NCBI GenBank assembly: GCA_944321165.1
Contig: CALUKE010000003.1
Coordinates: forward strand, 295,695-359,694
DNA: 64,000 nucleotides
From: an uncultured Odoribacter sp.
GTDB taxonomy: Bacteria; Bacteroidota; Bacteroidia; Bacteroidales; Marinifilaceae
Direction of reading: 5' to 3'
In this document: positions 26,841 to 35,485 of the stretch, piece by piece
How positions within the stretch are numbered: position 1 is the first letter of the stretch
Layout of the letters: each line of letters starts with the position of its first letter
Program-made: the position numbers and the translations under genes
Notes under the pieces: generated by a model
The model's input: only the letters and a program-made list of their open reading frames with translations
Told to the model about the DNA's origin: nothing
The model's database searches: none

Positions 26841-28559
26841 TTACCGGTGGTCCAGTTTTTTCTTTTCGATCATTTCCCGATCCTGTTTTTTCAATCCGCT
26901 TTGGTACCAGTAGACTGCCTGGTCGTGATCGTTGAGATACATTCTTCGTTGTGCTTTGTATTTCGGACTGGTTAATGAGTATTCCGTGTTTAACCAGGGA
27001 GTGTTGATGGATGCCATGTCCAACAGGGTGTGAAAAGCGGAGCTGGTGGATACCGGTAAGGAGCGATTGTGCCAGGCTGCTGCGTACCGATCTGGAAATG
27101 TATGCTGATAGGCTTCAGAAAACCATAGAAGCAGGGGAATGTGTAATTGGTAATAAGTAGGATGTGGCGAGGCGTGTAGAAAGCGTTTTCGTTCATCATC
27201 CAGTAAATCTTCGCCGTGATCCGGACTGTAATAAAGGGCTGTGACGGCCTGGGTTGAGTTCAGGGTTTGGATCAGGCAGTGGAGGAAATAATCGGTGTAT
27301 CGGATACTGTTGTCATAAGCATTGATCAGTTGCTGGCGGTTCTTGGCCTCTATTTCTGTTGCATGATCAGGTTTAAAATGGGCGAATGGGGAAGGATATC
27401 GCTCTTGGTAATTAAAGTGTGATCCGTATGTGTGCAGGACGAAGAACAGGTTTCCTGGCAGGGAATCGATGTAATGTTGAACCAAGGGAAGCATGTTCCC
27501 GTCCCAATTGTTGAGGCTGGAAATTCCTCCATTCAATGTGGGACGGATGTTTTCATGGAAATCGGCTTCGGCCGCAAAATAATCTGTGAAGCTCCGGTTG
27601 GGTGGTTGGTTGCTGATGAAAATGGTTTGGAAATCGGCTTCCCGGAAAGCTGTAATAAGACTTTTTTGTTGATAGATGAGCTTGAAGTTGTCGGCATGAA
27701 CTGCCGATAAGATCAGCGGTACGCTTTTATGAGTTGCATTGGCTTGGGTGATGGCATCTGGGTATAAAACCAGACCAGAGGTGGTGGACAATAACGGATT
27801 GGTTTCCCGTTCATAGCCCCAAAGACTCCAGTTGGCTGCTCGACTGGCTTCGCCAATGACCAGTACGTAGATTTCCCGATCGGGAATTTGAGTATGTTGG
27901 TAGGCATGGAAGCTGAAATCTTTCGAACTGACCGGATAGTGTTTGCTCCGTTGCCATTTTTGGATGGCTAAATGGAGGTTGTAATAAATATTGATGGGAA
28001 AAACATCGTATTGCAGCCGGTAGGCTCCGTTGGGTTTATGAGGAACTGTAAAGGTTAGACCGTAGGATGCCAACGCGATGATTAGTCCGAGTATGACTGC
28101 TTTTTGCCGGAATTTTTTAGATAAATGTATTTTCTTTTTACAGCTGATGATGGCAAAGACGATTGTTGGCAGATAGAGCAAACAGACAAGGAAAATGGCG
28201 GGCCATAAATTGTTTAGCAATTCTCCGGCCTCGCTGACATTCGTCGTTGCCAGATTCAGAAACATATCAACGGCGATAACTGATTCTCCGAACAGATAGA
28301 ATATGACTATCTGAAAGGCATTCAATACCAATTGAGGAATTAGGAGAAGCTGCATCAGTCCGATGTTTTTCAGGCTGGCAAAGATGAGAAGGTATATGCC
28401 TAACGGAAAACCAATCAGCAATACTTTTCCGATGAACGGATACGGTTCTGTAAACAGGAGTAGTATACTGGGGATGAGATTTACCAATATAAAAAAAGCA
28501 TATAATTGGCGGGAATTTTTCAAAAAATACTGAAAAAGACGAACGGTTTGATGTAGCAT
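26841..28559 (-). CDS. Phosphoethanolamine transferase (EptA-like sulfatase fold)
   Basis: A 572-residue inner-membrane enzyme with five N-terminal helices (to about residue 150) and a periplasmic alkaline-phosphatase-fold domain. Motifs: VLVIGEASRAANWSLWGY (metal site), ATHKSVPLILS with the likely threonine nucleophile, and YSPDHGEDLLD near the C-terminus. Family members transfer phosphoethanolamine to lipid A or other glycans and can affect polymyxin susceptibility; the acceptor here is unknown. The start MLHQTVRLF is preferred over an open frame extending to 28697 that would overlap the upstream gene. It lies 26 nt downstream of the BamA-like gene. Confidence 0.85.
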   Translation of the reverse strand: MLHQTVRLFQYFLKNSRQLYAFFILVNLIPSILLLFTEPYPFIGKVLLIGFPLGIYLLIFASLKNIGLMQLLLIPQLVLNAFQIVIFYLFGESVIAVDMFLNLATTNVSEAGELLNNLWPAIFLVCLLYLPTIVFAIISCKKKIHLSKKFRQKAVILGLIIALASYGLTFTVPHKPNGAYRLQYDVFPINIYYNLHLAIQKWQRSKHYPVSSKDFSFHAYQHTQIPDREIYVLVIGEASRAANWSLWGYERETNPLLSTTSGLVLYPDAITQANATHKSVPLILSAVHADNFKLIYQQKSLITAFREADFQTIFISNQPPNRSFTDYFAAEADFHENIRPTLNGGISSLNNWDGNMLPLVQHYIDSLPGNLFFVLHTYGSHFNYQERYPSPFAHFKPDHATEIEAKNRQQLINAYDNSIRYTDYFLHCLIQTLNSTQAVTALYYSPDHGEDLLDDERKRFLHASPHPTYYQLHIPLLLWFSEAYQHTFPDRYAAAWHNRSLPVSTSSAFHTLLDMASINTPWLNTEYSLTSPKYKAQRRMYLNDHDQAVYWYQSGLKKQDREMIEKKKLDHR

Positions 28560-28585
28560 GAGACTGGGTTTTGATACTGATTGTT

Positions 28586-29755
28586 TTAAAAAGCTTCGTC
28601 TATATTGAAATAAAAGGCACTTTGTCTTTTCCCGATTCCGTAGTCCAGGCGGATATTGACTCGTTTTTTGAATTCCCAGCGATAACCGATACCGCAAGTC
28701 GGTAAGGTCTGTTTCCAGTGAAACTGATTGAAGCGGGGAAATACATTTCCGGCGCCACCCCAGAGGGCGACTCCATGTCTTTTATATAAATGTTGACGAA
28801 TTTCGATTTGGCTTTGAATCAGGTTGTTGTCCCGGTATTGTCCTTCGTAGTAGCCTCTCATTTGATAAGGTCCGCCTAATTGGGCCACCATGCTCCAGGG
28901 GGTATTCCCGTAATTGAATGTACCTTGCAGATCCAATGCCAGGATGCCTCCTTCCCAGATGGCTTGATACTGTCTGAAAACGACCTCGCTTCGTTGAAAA
29001 CGATAGCCCCAGAAATCCGGGAAGAAAAGTTGTTCTATCTTGATGTAACTGCCACGATAAGGATTGGGTAGAAAATCCCTGGAATCATAAGTTGCGAACA
29101 AACCAAATCCCCAGGAGGTAATGTTTGCTTTTTCTCCTTTCAGAAAATCGATATTTTTAAAATGTCTACCATTTACCTGTTGAAAAAGCGTCGTTCCTCC
29201 GATATAAGTAGCCGGCAACAATCGGATCGAGAAATCGGTTCGGATTTGTTTTTCTAAACGTTTGTAGGTGGTGTAATCCTCGGAACGGTTACCGTTGGTA
29301 TATCCGATTCCCCAGTATTTACTGGGAAAAGAGAAAAAATAACCATGGACTCCCAGGCGGTATTTATCTGCTTTGAAAAGAGTGGTTCCCCGGATTCCCA
29401 GCAGGTAGAAGCCAGTGGTTGTCACATCTCCGTACAATGATATATGGGATGGGGGAAGAGATAAATTGTTTCGATCAACCCGGTATCGTCCGGAAGCAAC
29501 TATTCCCAAGCCTAATTTGGTATCGCTGGAAAAATGAGGACCGCCTATGAAAGAGAGATCGAAGTTTTTTTCTTCTTTGATCTGATTCGCTTCGCTGAAA
29601 TAACGGTAAAGTCGGGTATATATTTTTTTAAAAAAAGAGGTTTGATGTGTCAGACTGTCTGCTTTAGATGAGACATTCCCTGGGCATGGATTGTGGCCCC
29701 GGCCGTTTATATATATTGAAAGAAACAATATGGATAGTAGTACGCATTTCTGCAT
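28586..29755 (-). CDS. Outer-membrane beta-barrel protein of the BamA/TamA (surface antigen D15) type
   Basis: A 389-residue protein with signal peptide MQKCVLLSILFLSIYINGRG and a C-terminal barrel domain (about 75-389). Repeating amphipathic strands, GSYIKIEQLFFP, a QLGGPYQMRGYYEGQYRD segment (the conserved RGY loop of Omp85 proteins) and final GIGKRQSAFYFNIDEAF support the assignment. No POTRA domains are visible, so it is a barrel-only member. The start at 29755 gives a clean signal peptide; an upstream open frame to 29923 lacks one. The downstream phosphoethanolamine transferase is probably in the same operon. Confidence 0.8.
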   Translation of the reverse strand: MQKCVLLSILFLSIYINGRGHNPCPGNVSSKADSLTHQTSFFKKIYTRLYRYFSEANQIKEEKNFDLSFIGGPHFSSDTKLGLGIVASGRYRVDRNNLSLPPSHISLYGDVTTTGFYLLGIRGTTLFKADKYRLGVHGYFFSFPSKYWGIGYTNGNRSEDYTTYKRLEKQIRTDFSIRLLPATYIGGTTLFQQVNGRHFKNIDFLKGEKANITSWGFGLFATYDSRDFLPNPYRGSYIKIEQLFFPDFWGYRFQRSEVVFRQYQAIWEGGILALDLQGTFNYGNTPWSMVAQLGGPYQMRGYYEGQYRDNNLIQSQIEIRQHLYKRHGVALWGGAGNVFPRFNQFHWKQTLPTCGIGYRWEFKKRVNIRLDYGIGKRQSAFYFNIDEAF

Positions 29756-29932
29756 GCTTTTGGTTATTGAGGTTGTTTTAACATTGTTCTGTAAATTTGT
29801 GGGGAATGTACGGCAATAAGAATGCCAGGGTTTGAAAATTTTTCTTTTTTGTAGTATAAAAGAGTCAATAAAGGTTTTTTTTAATAAATAAAATTGTTGT
29901 AGAAGTGGAAGCTTGTTTTTCAACTTGTTTTA

Positions 29933-29940
29933 TATATTTG
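29933..29940 (+). promoter_or_regulatory. Possible -7 box upstream of ECF sigma gene
   Basis: TATATTTG at 29933-29940 fits TAnnTTTG, but the best -33 candidate (CTTG, 29912-29915) has only 17 nt spacing. An 11-codon open frame (ATG 29945 to TAG 29977) lies between the box and the sigma start. Confidence 0.4.
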
Positions 29941-29983
29941 TGCCATGTTCGTCGATTTGTTTGTTTTTTCAGTTTAGCTGCAA

Positions 29984-30559
29984 GTGGATATACAACGTGA
30001 TATATATCTTTTGAAGTCCGGTGATGCTACCGCTTTTGAGCGGTTGTTCCGTTATTATTCGCGGACTATGTTTTTCATTGCCATGGGGTTGGTCGATGAT
30101 CGTCATGTTGCAGAGGATGCTGTGCAGGAAAGTTTTGTAAATTTGTGGAACCATCGGAAAGAATTGGATCCGGCTTATGATATTCGATTTTATTTAAAGC
30201 AGTCCGTTCGGAATTATATTTTTAAACACTTTCGTCATTGTCGGGTTCAGGAAAGACATGCCGAGGCCCTGACTCGGGAACAAAAGTTTTGGGCTGAAGA
30301 CAAGATGGATGATTTTTCTGAAAAATTGGAGAATGTCCGGAAATTGCTTGCTTCTTTACCTGAAAGTTGCCGGAAAATTTTTGTAATGTCGGTGGTTGAA
30401 GGATGCAGTTATGCAGAAACTGCTTCCAGGCTGAATATTTCGGTGAATACGGTGAAATCTCAGGTCAAAATAGCTTATCGCAAGCTGAAAAGTCTGCAAA
30501 ATCTTTCTGAAAATGAATTACTTCTCTTGTTAATTTTGATCTATTTAAAAAAAATGTGA
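29984..30559 (+). CDS. ECF RNA polymerase sigma factor
   Basis: A 191-residue sigma-70 family ECF factor. Region 2 includes AFERLFRYYSRTMFFIAMGL and the -10 recognition segment AEDAVQESFVNLW (about 43-55). Region 4 contains LPESCRKIFVMSVVEGCSYAETASRLNISVNTVKSQ. It is followed by an FecR anti-sigma gene, so it is expected to switch on the adjacent susCD locus once released. The GTG start is used because an in-frame TAG lies at 29975-29977. The family is certain; the start is moderately certain. Confidence 0.92.
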   Translation: MDIQRDIYLLKSGDATAFERLFRYYSRTMFFIAMGLVDDRHVAEDAVQESFVNLWNHRKELDPAYDIRFYLKQSVRNYIFKHFRHCRVQERHAEALTREQKFWAEDKMDDFSEKLENVRKLLASLPESCRKIFVMSVVEGCSYAETASRLNISVNTVKSQVKIAYRKLKSLQNLSENELLLLLILIYLKKM

Positions 30560-30619
30560 TTTTTTTCACCCTTTTGACGATGGAAGGGATATATAATATA
30601 GAGTTAGATCTATGTATAT

Positions 30620-31729
30620 ATGATTTCATTTGTCAGTATGAAAAGGATGTTTACAAAAATATGGATGCTTCTGGAGGGGAAGGCGGAACAATGGGGGCGG
30701 GATGAGTACCGGATTCTGACGCGTATGAATGAGCTTGCTGAAACTTCGGAACCGGACTTTGAACGGATGTGGTGGGGGATTCGCCGGAGAACGGTGGATC
30801 GTCGGAGTCGTCAGATAAGATTCTGGAGAGGAGTGGCGGCTGTTGTCCTGCCTGTTTTAATGGGGGTCTCTGTTCTGTATGTTCTTCGGGAACAAGTCGA
30901 ATTAGTTCAGGAAAGCCCGGATGGAAAAGAAATCGGATATGCGGATCGTTCGGTTCGTTTGATTTTGAATGATGGACAGGTGTTGGAAATACCGAAGACT
31001 TCAGCCGGCGAGGTATTGAATAATGGACAGGTAGCTGTCCGCCAGGATTCTACGGAAGGTATGGCTTATGTTCTGACTGATAAGGATGAAAAGGAATTGA
31101 TTTACCACACCATCGAGATCCCGGTGGGGGCGGATTATCGTTTGACTCTTTCTGACGGTAGTATTGTTTATTTGAATTCTTCCAGTAAACTGACTTATCC
31201 GGTTGCGTTTGTAGGGAATGAACGGAAAGTATTCCTGGAAGGTGAAGGATATTTTGAGGTTCGAAGTGATGAAGACCATCCTTTTCGGGTGGAGGTCGGC
31301 AAAACAATTGTCGAAGCGGTCGGGACAGTGTTCAATATCAATGCTTATCCGGAAAAAGATGGGGTAGAAGCAACCTTGGTAAGAGGAAAAGTAAATGTTG
31401 AAAGCGGCCGACATCAGGTGATGTTGGAACCGGGCCAACAGGCACGTTGCGGGAAGGAGCAAATCGAAGTCCATGAGGTAGATACTCGGGAATATATCTG
31501 CTGGAAAAACGGTATGTTTATTTTCAATAAAATGACCCTGGAAGATATTATGATACAGATGCAGCGTTGGTATGGGGTGCATGTATTTTTCCAACAGGAG
31601 CATCTGAAGGAGTATGTTTTTACCGGAATGATCGATAAACATCTTCCTTTACAGGAGGTTTTTCGAACCATAGAAAAAACGGCGGACGTTCAGTTTTATT
31701 TGAAAGAAAATACGGTTGTAATAAAATAA
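30620..31729 (+). CDS. FecR-family anti-sigma factor
   Basis: A 369-residue membrane anti-sigma factor. Residues 1-65 are cytoplasmic, one transmembrane helix lies at about 68-88, and the periplasmic FecR domain (about 165-265) has TLSDGSIVYLNSSSKLTYP and VEAVGTVFNINAYP. A C-terminal STN-like domain (DUF4974 type, about 298-369) ends in TVVIK. It holds the ECF sigma factor encoded just upstream until signalled through the periplasm by the SusC STN domain. It is 60 nt downstream of the sigma gene and 105 nt upstream of susC. Confidence 0.92.
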   Translation: MISFVSMKRMFTKIWMLLEGKAEQWGRDEYRILTRMNELAETSEPDFERMWWGIRRRTVDRRSRQIRFWRGVAAVVLPVLMGVSVLYVLREQVELVQESPDGKEIGYADRSVRLILNDGQVLEIPKTSAGEVLNNGQVAVRQDSTEGMAYVLTDKDEKELIYHTIEIPVGADYRLTLSDGSIVYLNSSSKLTYPVAFVGNERKVFLEGEGYFEVRSDEDHPFRVEVGKTIVEAVGTVFNINAYPEKDGVEATLVRGKVNVESGRHQVMLEPGQQARCGKEQIEVHEVDTREYICWKNGMFIFNKMTLEDIMIQMQRWYGVHVFFQQEHLKEYVFTGMIDKHLPLQEVFRTIEKTADVQFYLKENTVVIK

Positions 31730-31744
31730 ATGGTGCTATAAAAT

Positions 31745-31808
31745 CGGCGATTGCTGCAAACAATCGCCGGTCGATAATTTCCCGTTAGGCTTTGAAGAAA
31801 ATAACGGG
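31745..31808 (+). promoter_or_regulatory. Two RNA hairpins between fecR and susC
   Basis: CGGCGATTG (31745-31753) pairs with CAATCGCCG (31761-31769) in a perfect 9-bp stem without a T-tract. CCCGTTA (31781-31787) pairs with TAACGGG (31802-31808), ending 2 nt before an ATG at 31811. They could stabilise, process or attenuate the transcript; the second could mask the upstream start codon. Function is inference. Confidence 0.55.
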
Positions 31809-31834
31809 ACATGTTGGATTTCAAATACAAATTT

Positions 31835-34800
31835 ATGAAAAAAAAGCGATTCATTGTTGTGTGTCAGCAACAATTGCAGAAAAAAACATGGCGTATTATG
31901 AAATTAACGCTGATTTTGAGTTTGGCATTTCTGTTCAGAGTGAATGCCTCGGTTTTTTCACAGGATGTCCGGGTTTCCATTGACTGTCAGAACGAACGTT
32001 TGGCAAATGTTTTTAAAGAATTGGAACGGCAAACGGAGTATTTCTTCTTTTTTAATGCCAAGAGCATTGATACGGAGAAGAGGGTGTCTCTTTCGATTCG
32101 AGAGGAAGAGTTGGAGGCTGCCTTGGAAAAAATTATTGGCGATCGGTATCAGTATGAGTTGTCGGGAAATTTGATCATCGTCACGGAGAATAAAACGATT
32201 CTTCCGGTTGTTCCTCAGGTTCAGAAAAAAAAGATTACGGGGACAGTGAAAGATAAGGAAGGGAATCCTTTGCCGGGTGTGAGTGTCGTGTTGAAGGGAA
32301 CAACCGTTGGGGTGGCTACCGATGTCAACGGTAAGTTTATCCTGGAAAGTCCGGTGGTCAAATCTCCGGTGTTGGTTTTTTCATTTGTGGGAATGCTGAC
32401 CCAGGAGGTGACTGTGAATACGGATGCTCCATTGCAGGTTGTATTACAGGAAGAGGAACAGGTATTGGAGGATGTGGTGGTAACCGGTTATCGCAGTATC
32501 AGTAAAACGACTTTTACCGGTTCTTCGACGAAATTGCAACAGGAGGACATGCATTTGAAAGGGGTGATGGATGTCAGTCGGATGCTTGAAGGTGCTGTGG
32601 CCGGAGTGAGTATACAGAATGTTTCCGGAACTTTCGGTGCGGCACCCAAGGTACGGGTGCGAGGTGCTACTTCTCTTTCCGGAGAAAATAAGCCTTTGTG
32701 GGTGATCGATGGGGTTGTGCATGAGGATATCGTGAGTGTCAGTAATGATGACTTGACGAGCGGTGATCCCACGACTTTGCTCGGTTCTGCCGTGGCCGGT
32801 TTGAATGCTAATGATATTGAGAGTATCGATATCCTGAAGGATGCTGCCGCAACTGCTTTATACGGGGCCCGGGCCATGAACGGGGTGGTGGTGGTTACTA
32901 CCCGCCGGGGAAGCGAAGGACGCCCGGTACTTCGTTATTCCGGGAATTTTACGATGCAGTTGCGTCCTACTTATGCTGATTACGATATCATGAATTCCGG
33001 TGATCAGATGTCCGTGTATGCGGAATTGGAAAGAAAGGGATACCTGAATTCCGATCTGGTCAATGCATCCAACTCCGGTGTTTATGGAAAAATGTACAAG
33101 ATGATTAATACCTTCGATCCGGAAACTGGCAAGTTTCAGCTGGAAAATACCCGGGAAGCCCGGAATGCTTTTTTACGGCGCTATGCCAATGCCAATACCG
33201 ATTGGTTTAAGATTCTATTCCGGAATTCTCTCCAGCAGGAACATTCGCTCAGTATTTCCGGCGGAAGCCAACGCAGTCGTTCTTATGCGTCTTTGAGTTT
33301 TCTGAATGATCAGGGGTGGACGGTTGCCGACAAGGTGAGACGGTATACTGCCAATCTGCGCAATGACTATAAATTGGCGGAGAATCTGAATATGGGCGTG
33401 CAGTTGATCGGTTCACTCCGAGATCAAAAGGCCCCCGGTTCTCTTTCCCGGAGAAGCAATACTGTGGAAGGTTCCTATGACCGGGATTTCGATATCAATC
33501 CCTTTAGTTATGCCTTGAATACCAGTCGGGTACTCACTGCTTATGATGAAAACGGAGATTTGGAGTTTTTTACACGCAATTATGCTCCGTTTAATATCAT
33601 CAGTGAATTGAACAACAATTCGATCCAGTTGAAAATGGTAGACGTGAAGGCTCAATTGGAATTGGGATGGGAAATTTTCAAGGGTTTTCGGTATGAGTTT
33701 ATGGGGGCTGTGCGTTATGTGAAATCCGATCGGGAACATATGATTACGGAAAAATCGAATATGGCGGAAGCTTATCGGGCCGATTATACTTCCACCATCC
33801 GTTCTAAAAACAAGTTTTTATACAAGGATCCCGATCATCCGGAAGCAGAAGCCGTGTCGGTTTTGCCTTATGGAGGATTTTACAACCGTTCGGAAGACCA
33901 GCTGACCAGCTATGATATCCGTAATTCTCTAAAATACAGTCATAAATTCGGATTGCATGAATTGAATATGATTGGTGGTACTCAAATAAAATACGCGGAC
34001 AGGCAAACGTTTTCGAATACCGGTTATGGTTATCAGTATGATGAAGGAGGAAAGGTGACGGTGGATTACCGGATTATGAAAATGATGATCGAAAGCAATT
34101 TCGATTATTATGGGATGGGAACGACCCGGGACCGCTTTGCCGCTTTTTATTTCAATGCCGATTATGGTTTTGATTCCCGTTATATCTTTTCCGGAACCAT
34201 TCGTTACGATGGAACCAATGCATTGGGACGCAATCGAAGTGCCCGCTGGTTGCCGACTTGGAATGTCAGTGCGAAATGGAATCTTCACAACGAGCATTTT
34301 ATAAAGTCGGCCGATTGGATCGATCAATTGTCGTTGCGCGGTTCTTACGGTTTGACGGCTTCCATGAATTCTTCCGCTTCTGCATCGGCAAAATTTATCA
34401 ATGAAAATACCAAACGCCCTTATGGCAATGAGATTGAATCGGTGATTACCTTGGATGCTCTCGAAAATTCAGAACTGACCTGGGAGAAGGGACATGTCCT
34501 CAATCTGGGAATCGATATCGGAGTGTTTAACCGGCGACTGGACGTGATTTTTGATTACTGGCGGCGGAACAGTTTCGACTTGATCGCTTCTTTGAAGAAT
34601 TCCGCTATTGGGGGGACTTTATATAAATTGGCAAATTATGCGGATATGGAATCCCGCGGTTATGACCTGGCGATAGCCGTTACTCCGATTCGTACGAAAG
34701 ATTGGAATTGGAAGTCGAATTTCACCTTGGGATATACGACGACTAAGATTGTCAATTCCAAAAATATGCCGTCTATTTATAATATGGTCAATGCCAGCGG

Positions 34801-35485
34801 TGGCAATCGGGAAGGATATCCGGTAGGCAGTTTGTTTTCCATCCAGTTTGTGGGATTGGAGCATGATTCGGGAGTGCCTTTGTTTATCAATGAAAATGGA
34901 AAAGTGGCCAATTCGGTTTATTTCCAGAGTACGAACCTGGATTATCTGACGTACGAGGGGCCGGTGGATCCGAAATATACCGGCGGCTGGTCGAACACTT
35001 TCCGTTGGAAAGATCTTTCTCTGAATGTGTTTCTTACCTTCCAGGCCGGCAATAAGATTCGCCTGGCACCGGCTTTCAAGACTTCTTATTCCGAATTGGA
35101 TGCGATGTCGAGTGTTTTCTTCGATCGTTGGATGCAGCCTGGGGATGAGAAATATACCAATGTACCGTCGATAGTCGATGTTTTGACGGCAGACGGTTTC
35201 AGCAGTAAGTATCCGTATAATTCTTATAATTATTCGACAGAACGGGTTGCCAAGGGGGATTTCTTGCGTTTGAAAACGGTCTCTTTGACCTATAAGGTTC
35301 CGAAGCATTATTTACAAAGAACCAGATTACTGAGTGATGTTTCATTGACTGTTGCCGGAACGAACCTTTGGTTGATTTATGCAGACAAAAAGTTGAATGG
35401 GCAGGATCCGGAATTTTATAATACCGGTGGAGTGGCGCAACCTCTTTCCCGGCAGTTTACAGTTGCTTTGAATATAGGATTTTAA
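31835..35485 (+). CDS. SusC/RagA-family TonB-dependent receptor with STN domain (locus 1)
   Basis: A large outer-membrane TonB-dependent transporter (about 1216 residues from ATG 31835; ATG 31811 gives 1224). Order: signal segment around MKLTLILSLAFLFRVNAS, STN domain (VRVSIDCQNERLANVFKELE onward), carboxypeptidase-regulatory-like domain (ITGTVKDKEGNPLPGVSVV), plug with ALYGARAMNGVVVVTTRRG, and a 22-strand barrel to the final FTVALNIGF. The STN domain is the contact point to FecR for trans-envelope signalling. The downstream SusD gene starts immediately after the stop. The transported substrate is not evident; the companion lipoproteins include a metallopeptidase and no glycan enzyme. Confidence 0.93.
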   Translation: MKKKRFIVVCQQQLQKKTWRIMKLTLILSLAFLFRVNASVFSQDVRVSIDCQNERLANVFKELERQTEYFFFFNAKSIDTEKRVSLSIREEELEAALEKIIGDRYQYELSGNLIIVTENKTILPVVPQVQKKKITGTVKDKEGNPLPGVSVVLKGTTVGVATDVNGKFILESPVVKSPVLVFSFVGMLTQEVTVNTDAPLQVVLQEEEQVLEDVVVTGYRSISKTTFTGSSTKLQQEDMHLKGVMDVSRMLEGAVAGVSIQNVSGTFGAAPKVRVRGATSLSGENKPLWVIDGVVHEDIVSVSNDDLTSGDPTTLLGSAVAGLNANDIESIDILKDAAATALYGARAMNGVVVVTTRRGSEGRPVLRYSGNFTMQLRPTYADYDIMNSGDQMSVYAELERKGYLNSDLVNASNSGVYGKMYKMINTFDPETGKFQLENTREARNAFLRRYANANTDWFKILFRNSLQQEHSLSISGGSQRSRSYASLSFLNDQGWTVADKVRRYTANLRNDYKLAENLNMGVQLIGSLRDQKAPGSLSRRSNTVEGSYDRDFDINPFSYALNTSRVLTAYDENGDLEFFTRNYAPFNIISELNNNSIQLKMVDVKAQLELGWEIFKGFRYEFMGAVRYVKSDREHMITEKSNMAEAYRADYTSTIRSKNKFLYKDPDHPEAEAVSVLPYGGFYNRSEDQLTSYDIRNSLKYSHKFGLHELNMIGGTQIKYADRQTFSNTGYGYQYDEGGKVTVDYRIMKMMIESNFDYYGMGTTRDRFAAFYFNADYGFDSRYIFSGTIRYDGTNALGRNRSARWLPTWNVSAKWNLHNEHFIKSADWIDQLSLRGSYGLTASMNSSASASAKFINENTKRPYGNEIESVITLDALENSELTWEKGHVLNLGIDIGVFNRRLDVIFDYWRRNSFDLIASLKNSAIGGTLYKLANYADMESRGYDLAIAVTPIRTKDWNWKSNFTLGYTTTKIVNSKNMPSIYNMVNASGGNREGYPVGSLFSIQFVGLEHDSGVPLFINENGKVANSVYFQSTNLDYLTYEGPVDPKYTGGWSNTFRWKDLSLNVFLTFQAGNKIRLAPAFKTSYSELDAMSSVFFDRWMQPGDEKYTNVPSIVDVLTADGFSSKYPYNSYNYSTERVAKGDFLRLKTVSLTYKVPKHYLQRTRLLSDVSLTVAGTNLWLIYADKKLNGQDPEFYNTGGVAQPLSRQFTVALNIGF

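Noticed and set aside
28560..28697. Longer start for the phosphoethanolamine transferase
   Set aside because: It would overlap the end of the upstream barrel gene and gives no transmembrane or signal sequence.
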